From the NCBI GenBank assembly GCA_017414145.1, contig JAFPQL010000153.1, positions 1 to 12,950 on the forward strand: 12,950 nt of DNA, written 5' to 3'. This document shows, piece after piece, positions 6,727 through 12,862 of the stretch. Every line of letters starts with the position of its first letter. Within the stretch, counting starts at the first letter, position 1. The notes under the pieces were generated by a model. The model was given only the letters and a program-made list of their open reading frames with translations, was not told the origin of the DNA and ran no database searches. The position numbers and the translations under genes are program-made. This DNA is from Oscillospiraceae bacterium (GTDB taxonomy: Bacteria > Bacillota_A > Clostridia > Oscillospirales > Ruminococcaceae).

Positions 6727-6734
6727 GAAACCAT

Positions 6735-6875
6735 ATTTGCAGGGTGTGTGCCGAAGCATGACGGCATTTCGCGTCCGGCGCCGGCACTGCGCTCTGCGGC
6801 ATGAAACCGTGTACCGTTTGATTCCGTGTATCAGGATGATGCAAACTATTTTTCGGAAAGGAGCAGGCTGCGGAT
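6735..6875 (+). other. Leader of the ESX-like cassette
   Basis: About 140 nt between the inferred start site and the first ATG. It includes small GC-rich hairpins (for example TGCCG / CGGCA near 6749-6766, and CCGGCGCCGG). A short frame starting ATGACGGCA overlaps the downstream gene start but lacks a ribosome site. No known riboswitch recognised. Confidence 0.35.
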
Positions 6876-7511
6876 ATGACCGCAGCAGTGAACACTATGT
6901 CGTGGTATAATCCGAGTCAGGACGAGGCGGCAAACGCGTATTACTCGTCCAAAAGCAGGTACAGCAATGCTGCAAGCCAGAGACAGGCTGCATCCAGGGC
7001 GGCGTCAGATGCTGCCTCGGAACGGTCGCAGGCACAGCGCGAAATCGCTTCCTGTCAGACGGACAAGATCAACTTTGAAAAGCGGGTCGAGGACATCCGC
7101 CACATCGTCGCGGCACTGGACGGCACCGGAACCGGTCCGCTGGTCGGCATCATCGGGGCGGATATCCCGACGCTGATTTCCACGCTGAATCACTCGACGC
7201 AGGAGACCGGCGCAAGCTATCAGACCAGCATGGTCTGTCCGGATATTGCCGCAGCATCCTTCCATGAGATTTTCCACAGTGAACCTGTTGAGCAGGATAA
7301 TCTGCTCTCCGCCGCGCTGCAGAAGTTCCGCGACGAAATTGCACGGCTGGAGCGGGCGATTGCCGAGCTCAAGGCGAAGATCAGCAGTCTGGAGTCGCTC
7401 GTGAACGATCTGAGCGTGAAGATCAGACGCCTGGAAGCTGCACAGGCCGACTGGAGCCGTGTCATGCAGTCCAGCGCATATGAGATGAACCATTACCGCG
7501 GGTATATGTGA
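6876..7511 (+). CDS. Coiled-coil protein, putative type VII secretion accessory or effector partner
   Basis: 211 aa. It opens MTAAVNTMSWYNPSQDEAANAY and has two long helical, heptad-like regions (~16-85, rich in Ala/Ser/Gln, and ~145-195). They are joined by a ~60-residue linker with GTGTGPLVGIIGADIP. The second helix reads KFRDEIARLERAIAELKAKISS, a clear coiled coil. No signal peptide or membrane span. The start at 6876 has AAGGAG 12 nt upstream, rather far; the later ATG at 6897 has no ribosome site. It is the first gene of the cassette, 85 bp before the candidate effector. Placement and shape recall helical proteins of type VIIb loci (YwqI- or EsxB-like), but I cannot assign a family. Confidence 0.75.
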   Translation: MTAAVNTMSWYNPSQDEAANAYYSSKSRYSNAASQRQAASRAASDAASERSQAQREIASCQTDKINFEKRVEDIRHIVAALDGTGTGPLVGIIGADIPTLISTLNHSTQETGASYQTSMVCPDIAAASFHEIFHSEPVEQDNLLSAALQKFRDEIARLERAIAELKAKISSLESLVNDLSVKIRRLEAAQADWSRVMQSSAYEMNHYRGYM

Positions 7512-7519
7512 TGCGGTTC

Positions 7520-7553
7520 TGCCGGGCGGAATCCCGCGGCGGGATGCCCGGTA
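7520..7553 (+). other. Strong GC-rich hairpin between cassette genes 1 and 2
   Basis: Inner stem ATCCCGC (7531-7537) / GCGGGAT (7539-7545) stacks on an outer stem CCGGGC (7522-7527) / GCCCGG (7546-7551), extendable by two pairs, with a GGA bulge at 7528-7530. No U-run follows, so it is not a standard terminator. It may stabilise the upstream message or lower expression of the next gene. Confidence 0.5.
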
Positions 7554-7595
7554 TGCACAGCTTTTGCACGATCATATGAAGAAAGGCGGATCAGG

Positions 7596-9137
7596 ATGAG
7601 AATTGAGATCAACTCAGGCGGCTTGTCAACGGGCTGTACGCTCGGCGTGCTCCATGACAATCTGGAGCACAGCATCGACCACACCGAACGGCTCCTCAAC
7701 AGCCTGCGGCAGGTCAGGAGCTATACATACACCATCAACGGCGGTGTCGGCGCCCTGCAGCCTGCACTGGATGACATCAACCGCAGCATTTTCAGAGAGG
7801 AAATTCACCTCAGCAATATGAAGGCGGCAGACGCCGCAGTCGAACACTTTGTGCAGTATACCCACAGAGTAGACCGGCAGGTCGCCGTCAGGGTCACCCG
7901 CAACCGGAACCTGTTTTACCGCGTGAACCCGTGGGCAAGGCCGCATCCTTCAAGACCGGGCTTTACGCTGCCGAACCTGCACGGCCCGCTCTTTGGCAGG
8001 CTCATGCCCTATCTCCCGAACGGCCCCGCCCGCATTCTGCCGGTGCCGGGATTGTTCGGCCTCGGTCTCGGCCTCGGCGCCGGAGCTCTGGGACTTGCCG
8101 GCAAGGCGGCCTCCGCAGGCGGAATGCAGTTCGGCTATCAGAACGGCTGGTTCTCCGCGAACGGTTCGTTCAACGGCGCGACCACGACCTATGACGGAAA
8201 CAAGACCACCAAGAGCCTGTTCTCCGGCGATGTGAACGGCGAATTCGGCAAGAACGGCACCGGCGTCGGCTTCGGCGCGACCTTCAGCGGCCCGAAGGCG
8301 ACATGGGGCGACGGCAAGGCGTCCGCGTCGGTCGGCTCGTTCGGTCTGAACGGCAAGGCCACGATCGCAGGCAATGAGATCGGCTCTGTCAAGGCGGATG
8401 TCGATCTCCTCGGCGCTTCGGCGCAGGGCAAGGTCGGCCTGTCTGTCAAGGCGGACGAAAACGGCAAAACGAAGAGCGTCTTCCTCGGCGCGGGCGGCGA
8501 AGCGGAAGCCCATGTCATGAAGGGCGAGCTGGAGACAAAATCCTTCGGCCTGTTCACGGATAAGGCGAAGCTCTCCGTCGGCAATGCCAGCGCAGAGGGC
8601 AAGGTCGGCATCACGCTGATGGACGGCGGCAAGTTCGCTCCCGGCATCGGCGCAAATGCGTCCGCGAAGGCGAATGTGGCGGAGGGCTCTGTGACCCAGC
8701 AGTTCGGCACGGACAATTACAATCTCTACAACACGGCCAGCGGCAAGGTGCTCGGCGCGGAGGCAAAGGCGAGCGCCGGCGTCGGCATGGTCAGCTACAA
8801 GGATTCGACCAGCGGCCAAACCAAGACCGGCTTCGGCGTCAGCGCAGAGGCGGGTGCGGAAGCGTACATTGCACAGGGTACCGTGAAGTCCGGCTTTACG
8901 ATTGCCGGCATCAAGTTTGACGGCGGCATCACCGGAAAATACGGTGCGGTCGGCGCAAAGGCGGGCGGCCATGTCACGACGAGCGATATCGGCGGCAGCG
9001 TGGATCTGGGTCTGGGTCTCGGCCTCGGCATCAACTTCAATGTGGACTTCAGCGGCTTCAAACCCGTCGATCCGATCAAGGAAGTGAGAGAATCCGTGCC
9101 GTTCGTGGACAGCGCACTGGACTTCTTCGGCTTTTGA
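7596..9137 (+). CDS. Candidate type VII-secreted effector: helical N-terminus, glycine zipper, repeat-rich C-terminus
   Basis: 513 aa. Residues ~1-95 are mostly helical (VLHDNLEHSIDHTERLLNSL and following), like the targeting domains of WXG/LXG-type substrates, though I see no true LXG motif. Residues ~96-150 are a Pro/Arg-rich linker. Residues ~151-175 hold a glycine zipper, GLFGLGLGLGAGALGLAGKA. Residues ~178-480 are Gly/Ala-rich and likely beta-structured, including three tandem ~58-residue repeats (264-438). A second glycine zipper, LGLGLGLGINFNVDFSG, lies at ~471-487. The C-terminus is VDSALDFFGF. There is no Sec signal peptide. By analogy with pore-forming glycine-zipper type VII toxins, membrane activity is possible. 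A surface or structural role is the alternative. AAAGGCGG precedes the ATG. The DUF4176 gene follows 63 bp later. No catalytic motif recognised. Confidence 0.8.
   Translation: MRIEINSGGLSTGCTLGVLHDNLEHSIDHTERLLNSLRQVRSYTYTINGGVGALQPALDDINRSIFREEIHLSNMKAADAAVEHFVQYTHRVDRQVAVRVTRNRNLFYRVNPWARPHPSRPGFTLPNLHGPLFGRLMPYLPNGPARILPVPGLFGLGLGLGAGALGLAGKAASAGGMQFGYQNGWFSANGSFNGATTTYDGNKTTKSLFSGDVNGEFGKNGTGVGFGATFSGPKATWGDGKASASVGSFGLNGKATIAGNEIGSVKADVDLLGASAQGKVGLSVKADENGKTKSVFLGAGGEAEAHVMKGELETKSFGLFTDKAKLSVGNASAEGKVGITLMDGGKFAPGIGANASAKANVAEGSVTQQFGTDNYNLYNTASGKVLGAEAKASAGVGMVSYKDSTSGQTKTGFGVSAEAGAEAYIAQGTVKSGFTIAGIKFDGGITGKYGAVGAKAGGHVTTSDIGGSVDLGLGLGLGINFNVDFSGFKPVDPIKEVRESVPFVDSALDFFGF
8385..8909 (+). 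repeat. Three tandem ~58-codon repeats within the candidate effector
   Basis: Units are residues 264-321, 322-379 and 380-438. Shared features in order: an Ala/Gly start ending in GKVG or AGVG (ASAQGKVG, ASAEGKVG, AKASAGVG), a hydrophobic strand, a polar D/G turn, then an Ala-alternating strand (GGEAEAHVMKGELET, ASAKANVAEGSVTQ, EAGAEAYIAQGTVKS). The repeats are divergent at DNA level, so they are old protein-level duplications. Confidence 0.6.
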
Positions 9138-9145
9138 TGTAGAAT

Positions 9146-9163
9146 CTGCCGCAAATCCGGCAG
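9146..9163 (+). other. Small hairpin after the candidate effector gene
   Basis: CTGCCG (9146-9151), 6-nt loop, CGGCAG (9158-9163), starting 9 bp after the stop codon. No clean U-run follows. It may be a weak attenuator or mRNA end stabiliser. Confidence 0.35.
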
Positions 9164-9200
9164 TTGCTGCAATATATTATGAATCAAACAGGAGGATGCA

Positions 9201-9503
9201 ATGAATAAAGGATTACTGCCAATCGGTTCCGTGGTGCTCCTGAAAGAGGGCGAAAAGCGGATCATGATTACCGGCCGCATCGTGACCAGAAGCGGCGACG
9301 ACACCATTTACGATTACGCCGGATGCTACTATCCGGAGGGGATCGGCGGCACGGAATCAACCTTCTTCTTCAATCACGCGGCAATCGACAGACTGTTCTT
9401 CGTCGGATTCCAGGACGAGGAGGAGCTGCAGTTCCGCGAGAATGTGCTTGGGCAGCTCGGCGAGCTGGAGGTCCGGGACGGCAAGATCGTCCGGAAGTCG
9501 TAA
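9201..9503 (+). CDS. DUF4176-family protein (type VII secretion-associated)
   Basis: 100 aa, the typical length for the family. The hallmark pattern is plain: LLPIGSVVLLKEGEKRIMITGR, then YDYAGCYYPEGIGG, then FFFNHAAIDRLFFVGFQDEEELQF. DUF4176 proteins are small cytoplasmic proteins that recur next to WXG/LXG genes in Firmicutes type VIIb loci. Their exact role is unsettled; chaperone- or adaptor-like work for the adjacent effector is the usual suggestion. AGGAGG stands 5 nt before the ATG. It lies between the candidate effector and the TPR gene, which strengthens the type VII reading of the cassette. An immunity role is an alternative, but there is no membrane span as would be expected for immunity to a pore-former. 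Confidence 0.85.
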   Translation: MNKGLLPIGSVVLLKEGEKRIMITGRIVTRSGDDTIYDYAGCYYPEGIGGTESTFFFNHAAIDRLFFVGFQDEEELQFRENVLGQLGELEVRDGKIVRKS

Positions 9504-9504
9504 T

Positions 9505-9566
9505 CCTGCGGACAACGCCGTCCGGCTGCGTCAGGCCGGATGAACCCGCAGGCCACCCCCTTTTTT
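9505..9566 (+). terminator. Two-stem hairpin followed by a T-run; weak terminator or attenuator
   Basis: Outer arms CCTGCGG (9505-9511) / CCGCAGG (9546-9552) enclose an inner stem TCCGGC (9521-9526) / GCCGGA (9535-9540). TTTTTT follows at 9561-9566, 8 nt after the outer stem. The gap makes it a poor classical terminator. Partial termination before the TPR gene would change subunit ratios. Confidence 0.45.
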
Positions 9567-9595
9567 GTAAATCATGAAGAATGAGGTGATAGAAT

Positions 9596-11191
9596 TTGAT
9601 TCAGGAAGACTACACAGATGCCGTCGTCAATGCGGAAACTGCGTTTTCCGGCGGGGATTATGCCCAGGCGCTGCAGTGGTTCCGGAAGGCGCTGGAGCTG
9701 AATCCGGATGATCCGCAGACGCTGACCAAGGCCGGTACCGCCTGCATTCCGCTTGCAAAATACGAAGAATCCGTCAAATACTTCGGACGGGCCGCGGAGC
9801 TCGATCCGGAAAACGGCGACACGGCCTTCAACCTCGGAAATGCCTATTACTTCTGCGGCGATTACAGCAAGGCGCTGCAAATGTATGCGCAGGCTGAGAT
9901 CAAGGGCATCAGCGAGGAGGCAAAGCCGAAGCTCTACTATCAGATGGCGATGCTCTGCTCCGTGCGGCAGGATGTCAATGCCGCGCTCCTCAATTTCCGG
10001 AAGTACGAGGAGGCCGATCCGACCGGCACCGCCGGCATGAATCCGGAGGTCATCTCCGAGAAGATCCGGCTGTATTCCATGATCGGCGACCTCGATCAGG
10101 CGGCAAACTGCGCCGTGCAGTGGATTGCAGTCGCGCCGGATTCGCCGGAAAGCTACCTTGTGTATTTCAACATTCTCGCGGAACAGCACGATTATGAGCG
10201 TGCGGAGGAGGTGCTGCGTCAGGCGGAGCAGTATGCGCTGAAAACGCCCGATGCCGTATTCTCGATCCGGCTGGAGGAGGCGGCACTGCTGGCCGCCCGT
10301 GCCGACGACGCTCCCGATGAGGCGGAGGGGTATCTGCAAAAGGCATATGATCTGCTGAACGCGCTCCGGAAGGAGACGCCCGCCGGCAGACAGGATGAGC
10401 TGACACTCACGCTCGCGGAGGTCTGCACGAAAATGCAGCGCTATGCGGAGGCGGCAGCCATGACAGAGGCGCTGCTGCCGAACGAGACTGTGACGGAATT
10501 CACGCCGGTACACAGCGAGACGCCGTACACGGAGCCGGATGAGGCGGAGATCGACGCCATGGCCGAAGCGGATATGCAGACCATTGACGAGAAGCTCGCC
10601 GCCGGCGAGATCGACGAGTCACTGGCGGATTCCGCCGAGGTCTACTACGACGAGAACGGCAACGAGGTCCGCAGCTATCCCGACGGGATGTTTGACGCGC
10701 TGGAGACGGAGGAACCTTCCGCCGAAGCGCCTGCTTCCGAGTCAGCGCCCGCCGCGCCCGCACCGGCACCGAAGCGCGATGCCGCGTTCTATGACCGTGT
10801 GTACTACATTCTCGTGACCTGCTATGCCGCGCTGGAAAACTATGCGAAGGAAAGACGCTACGGCGCCGCGCTCGGACAGAGCGAACAGGCGTATCTCGCC
10901 TGCTTCGGACATTACCATGAGGCATTTGCAATGAAAAAGCTGGCGGCGGCATCCGCAGAGGTTTCCGCGGAGACAGCCGAGCAGCAGTACAGCAGAGCCA
11001 TCGCGTTCTGCCGCAATGTGATGATGAAGGAACCGGGCAGCCGGTTCGCGGCGGTGTTCCGCGCAAGGATGTATGCGGAGACCGGAAAATTCGCCAAGGC
11101 GGAGGAAATGGCCGGTCTGCTGATGCTTGAGGAACGCGACGCCGTGATGGCGTATATCCGCGCCTGCCGGGACGGGCAGACGGTTGCATAA
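9596..11191 (+). CDS. TPR-repeat protein with an acidic, Ala/Pro-rich linker
   Basis: 531 aa, cytoplasmic. The start is TTG at 9596: GAGGTGAT lies 5 nt upstream and an in-frame TAG at 9590-9592 excludes an earlier start. The N-terminal TPR array covers ~8-145, with classical units such as GGDYAQALQWFRKALELNPDD, KYEESVKYFGRAAELDPENG and GDYSKALQMYAQAEI. More degenerate helical repeats run to ~295. A long acidic, disordered segment (~300-395, Glu/Asp then Ala/Pro/Ser) follows, then a second helical region (~396-530) with further TPR-like pairs. TPR proteins scaffold protein-protein contacts, so it may act as an assembly factor or chaperone for the small helical proteins encoded next. It ends 30 bp before the first WXG100-like gene. 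Confidence 0.88.
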   Translation: MIQEDYTDAVVNAETAFSGGDYAQALQWFRKALELNPDDPQTLTKAGTACIPLAKYEESVKYFGRAAELDPENGDTAFNLGNAYYFCGDYSKALQMYAQAEIKGISEEAKPKLYYQMAMLCSVRQDVNAALLNFRKYEEADPTGTAGMNPEVISEKIRLYSMIGDLDQAANCAVQWIAVAPDSPESYLVYFNILAEQHDYERAEEVLRQAEQYALKTPDAVFSIRLEEAALLAARADDAPDEAEGYLQKAYDLLNALRKETPAGRQDELTLTLAEVCTKMQRYAEAAAMTEALLPNETVTEFTPVHSETPYTEPDEAEIDAMAEADMQTIDEKLAAGEIDESLADSAEVYYDENGNEVRSYPDGMFDALETEEPSAEAPASESAPAAPAPAPKRDAAFYDRVYYILVTCYAALENYAKERRYGAALGQSEQAYLACFGHYHEAFAMKKLAAASAEVSAETAEQQYSRAIAFCRNVMMKEPGSRFAAVFRARMYAETGKFAKAEEMAGLLMLEERDAVMAYIRACRDGQTVA

Positions 11192-11221
11192 ACCGAAATA
11201 CAAACCGGAGGAGGTGGTGTA

Positions 11222-11548
11222 ATGAATTGGTTTGATGCGAATCAGGACATCGTGCTCGATGATGCCGCGTTTGAAAAGGCGTCCGCGCGCTTTGACGAGC
11301 TGTCCGCAAAAGTTCAGGCACTGCGCGCAGATATCGAAGGGATGCTTCAGACGCTGCAGAGCGGATTTGACACACCGGCCGGCCGTCTGTTTGTCACTTC
11401 ATGCAGGAACAACCTGCTGGAACCGCTTGACCAGCAGAAGCTCGTGCTCGATCACATTTCCGAATCGCTTTCGGATGCCAAGAGCGAGTACGCTTCGGTC
11501 TTTGCTGAGTACGAAAATCTGAACCGGGTACTCAGATCCTATCAGTAA
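11222..11548 (+). CDS. WXG100-like helical-hairpin protein (no WXG motif)
   Basis: 108 aa, size and shape of ESAT-6/WXG100 proteins: helix ~15-47, a turn at GFDTPAGRLF (48-57), helix ~58-105. The turn sits where WXG is normally found, but the Trp is replaced and the motif is FDTPAG. The Trp at residue 3 is not in the turn. The second helix ends EYENLNRVLRSYQ. WXG100 proteins form antiparallel four-helix dimers and are secreted by, or guide substrates to, the type VII machine; this copy may act as a partner rather than a free substrate. GGAGGAGG precedes the ATG, 30 bp after the TPR gene. One Cys (C61). Confidence 0.82.
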   Translation: MNWFDANQDIVLDDAAFEKASARFDELSAKVQALRADIEGMLQTLQSGFDTPAGRLFVTSCRNNLLEPLDQQKLVLDHISESLSDAKSEYASVFAEYENLNRVLRSYQ

Positions 11549-11550
11549 CC

Positions 11551-11583
11551 AGTCGGCGGATGCTGACTTCAACAATCTTTTTT
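11551..11583 (+). other. Weak hairpin plus T-run between WXG100-like genes
   Basis: AGTCGGC (11551-11557), GGAT, GCTGACT (11562-11568), with one G-U pair; a run of six T follows at 11578-11583. The stem-to-T distance is too long for a standard terminator. Possible attenuator. Confidence 0.3.
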
Positions 11584-11602
11584 ACCGAAAGGAGATTTTC
11601 CT

Positions 11603-11926
11603 ATGCCTACCATTTTGACAAGCGCAATGATCTCAAGTGCCATCAATGCAGTGGAGGATTATATCGGCACTGCAAATTCGCTCAGCAGTGACCTCGATTC
11701 GGTCATCAACTCGCTGACGAGCAGCAATTTCCAGGGCGATGCCGCTGACGGCTACAAGGCCTTCTACACCGAGAAGGTGATGCCCGCCATCAACGAGAAC
11801 CTCACCGGTTCGGCTTCGCTGACCAAGTCCATCAAGGATATTCTGGAATCCATCCAGACGCAGCTGCTCAACACCGTTGACCCGCAGCTTGGTGACAGCA
11901 ACCGGAATCCGGGTGTATCCGGCTGA
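11603..11926 (+). CDS. WXG100-family protein with FQG in place of WXG
   Basis: 107 aa. Helix ~5-40, then SSNFQGDAADGYKAFY at 40-55, then a long helix ~56-92 and a disordered Gly/Pro tail. The FQGDAADGY turn is the family motif with Phe replacing Trp, a known kind of substitution. It probably forms a helical hairpin and may pair with the 108-aa neighbour or the truncated third copy. AAAGGAG precedes the ATG. No signal peptide, as expected for type VII substrates. It has no Cys and no Trp. Confidence 0.85.
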   Translation: MPTILTSAMISSAINAVEDYIGTANSLSSDLDSVINSLTSSNFQGDAADGYKAFYTEKVMPAINENLTGSASLTKSIKDILESIQTQLLNTVDPQLGDSNRNPGVSG

Positions 11927-11972
11927 ATCCGATTCAAAACCGCTCACTAAAAAATTTTAGGAGGAACATAAA

Positions 11973-12095
11973 ATGGCAGATATTGTTTTCAGATATCCCG
12001 AAATGCGCGGCGCCGCAAATGATATCAAAGGAATTGCGCAGAGATACATTGCAGCCGCTCAGAAGTTTGAGAGTGACATCATTGCTTCGATTTAG
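11973..12095 (+). CDS. WXG100-type protein, cut off after 40 codons at the composition seam
   Basis: AGGAGG (11959-11964) is well placed before the ATG. The reading frame (MADIVFRYPEMRGAANDIKG and onward to ESDIIASI) looks like the first helix of a WXG100 protein, then hits TAG. The family is ~100 aa, so the turn with the WXG motif and the second helix are missing. The last codons lie exactly where the DNA changes from GC-rich to AT-rich, so the TAG belongs to the foreign side. This is a broken gene or an assembly break, not a natural small protein. An inverted repeat CTAAAA-AA-TTTTAG (11947-11960) abuts the ribosome site. Confidence 0.7.
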   Translation: MADIVFRYPEMRGAANDIKGIAQRYIAAAQKFESDIIASI

Positions 12096-12100
12096 CATAT
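12079..12100. other. Seam between GC-rich and AT-rich DNA
   Basis: To the left, codons end mainly in G/C; to the right, almost every third base is A/T. A WXG100 gene from the left and a lipoprotein gene from the right both end here, overlapping by 17 bp in opposite directions. No transposase, integrase, tRNA or clear target-site duplication is visible. The likely crossover is near 12,088-12,093. Confidence 0.75.
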
Positions 12101-12744
12101 AATGGATAATATAATTCACATAAATCCTTAGCTAATTCAAATAGACCATCATTATTATCGCTACTTATATCAGCTAATATATCTTTATATGAAGTTCCTT
12201 TCAAATCTCCATCTGCAATTGAAGATTTTTGATATTCAGTATAGATTTCATCAACATATTTTTGAACAAATTTATCTGTTTCAATCTTTGTGAAGTTTTC
12301 AATCTTTTTCCAATAATTACCTTGTTCATAAACTACGTTATATACATCTTGTACAACGTAATCTACTAGTCTAGTTTTATATTGATCATATAATTTGTTG
12401 AAAGCATCCTCAGTAATTTCTTCAGTTGAACCATGAATGATTTTCTTATCCTCAAGCTTAGTGTAATCACCAGAAGTATTAAGTACCTTTTTAATTCTGT
12501 CGATTTGCTCATTTAGAATAACATTTGTTATTTGGGCATCAAGGACATCAACTGCGCTCCACTGTAACTCATCCCAAAGCTCACCATTTGTGATTTTGTA
12601 ATCACCAACAGAAGCGTATACTTCGTTTCTGTTTAGTGAGCCATATTTATTAGTGGCTCCTGAGCATGATGCTAAAGCTATTGTTAAAGCACTTGCTACC
12701 ATTGCAGCTGATAGTCTACGTGCTCTTTTATTGTTAATGCTCAT
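12079..12744 (-). CDS. Lipoprotein with PrsA/SurA-N-like start, probably 3'-truncated
   Basis: 221 aa from ATG at 12744, chosen because AAAGGAG lies 8 nt before it; the open frame extends to 12816 but that part overlaps the promoter. Signal: a basic N-terminus (MSINNKRARRLS), a hydrophobic stretch (AAMVASALTIALA), and lipobox LASC with Cys27, so it is a membrane-anchored lipoprotein facing outward. The first mature residues, NEVYASVGDYKITNGELWDELQW, resemble the N-terminal domain of PrsA/SurA-type foldases. No PPIase domain is seen. The rest is helical and charged, rich in Lys, Asp, Tyr and Ile. Codon use is strongly AT-biased, unlike everything to the left. The C-terminus (YAKSKQ) ends in the GC-rich side of the seam, so the true end is probably lost. 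Confidence 0.75.
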   Translation of the reverse strand: MSINNKRARRLSAAMVASALTIALASCSGATNKYGSLNRNEVYASVGDYKITNGELWDELQWSAVDVLDAQITNVILNEQIDRIKKVLNTSGDYTKLEDKKIIHGSTEEITEDAFNKLYDQYKTRLVDYVVQDVYNVVYEQGNYWKKIENFTKIETDKFVQKYVDEIYTEYQKSSIADGDLKGTSYKDILADISSDNNDGLFELAKDLCELYYPLYAKSKQ

Positions 12745-12787
12745 AAAAAAAACTCCTTTACTAAAAAAATAAACTATAGCAAATAAT

Positions 12788-12816
12788 ATCATATCATTAA
12801 TGGCTTTAAAATGCAA
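12788..12816 (-). promoter_or_regulatory. Promoter of the lipoprotein gene
   Basis: On the minus strand: -35 TTGCAT (12816-12811), 17-bp spacer, -10 TATGAT (12793-12788), with TGA just before it as an extended -10. Transcription would start near 12781, leaving about 37 nt of leader before the ATG at 12744. Confidence 0.65.
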
Positions 12817-12862
12817 TGAAAAAATTAATTCTTAAAATATTATTTTAATAGTAACAAAATAA

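Larger units (their letters stand above)
6641..6734. promoter_or_regulatory. Pair of inverted 10-bp sites bracketing the cassette promoter
   Basis: ATGGTTTCAT (6641-6650) and its exact reverse complement ATGAAACCAT (6725-6734). The first lies upstream of the -35. The second overlaps the -10 and the start site. Centres are 84 bp apart, close to eight helical turns, so a repressor bound to both could loop out the promoter. Confidence 0.5.

Noticed and set aside
7596..7880. Calling the effector N-terminus an LXG domain
   Set aside because: The segment is only ~95 residues and lacks an LXG motif; only the general helical character fits.
7950..8972. Long open frame (340 codons) on the - strand opposite the candidate effector
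   Set aside because: Arg/Ala/Leu-rich antisense of a Gly/Ala repeat region, with no ribosome site or promoter.
9572..10513. Long open frame (313 codons) on the - strand opposite the TPR gene
   Set aside because: The + strand encodes clear TPR units with a good start; the antisense frame has no recognisable domain.
12079..12744. Reading the AT-rich lipoprotein as a newly acquired immunity protein of the ESX-like cassette
   Set aside because: It lies across the composition seam, is itself truncated there, and is on the opposite strand; linkage to the cassette may be artificial.
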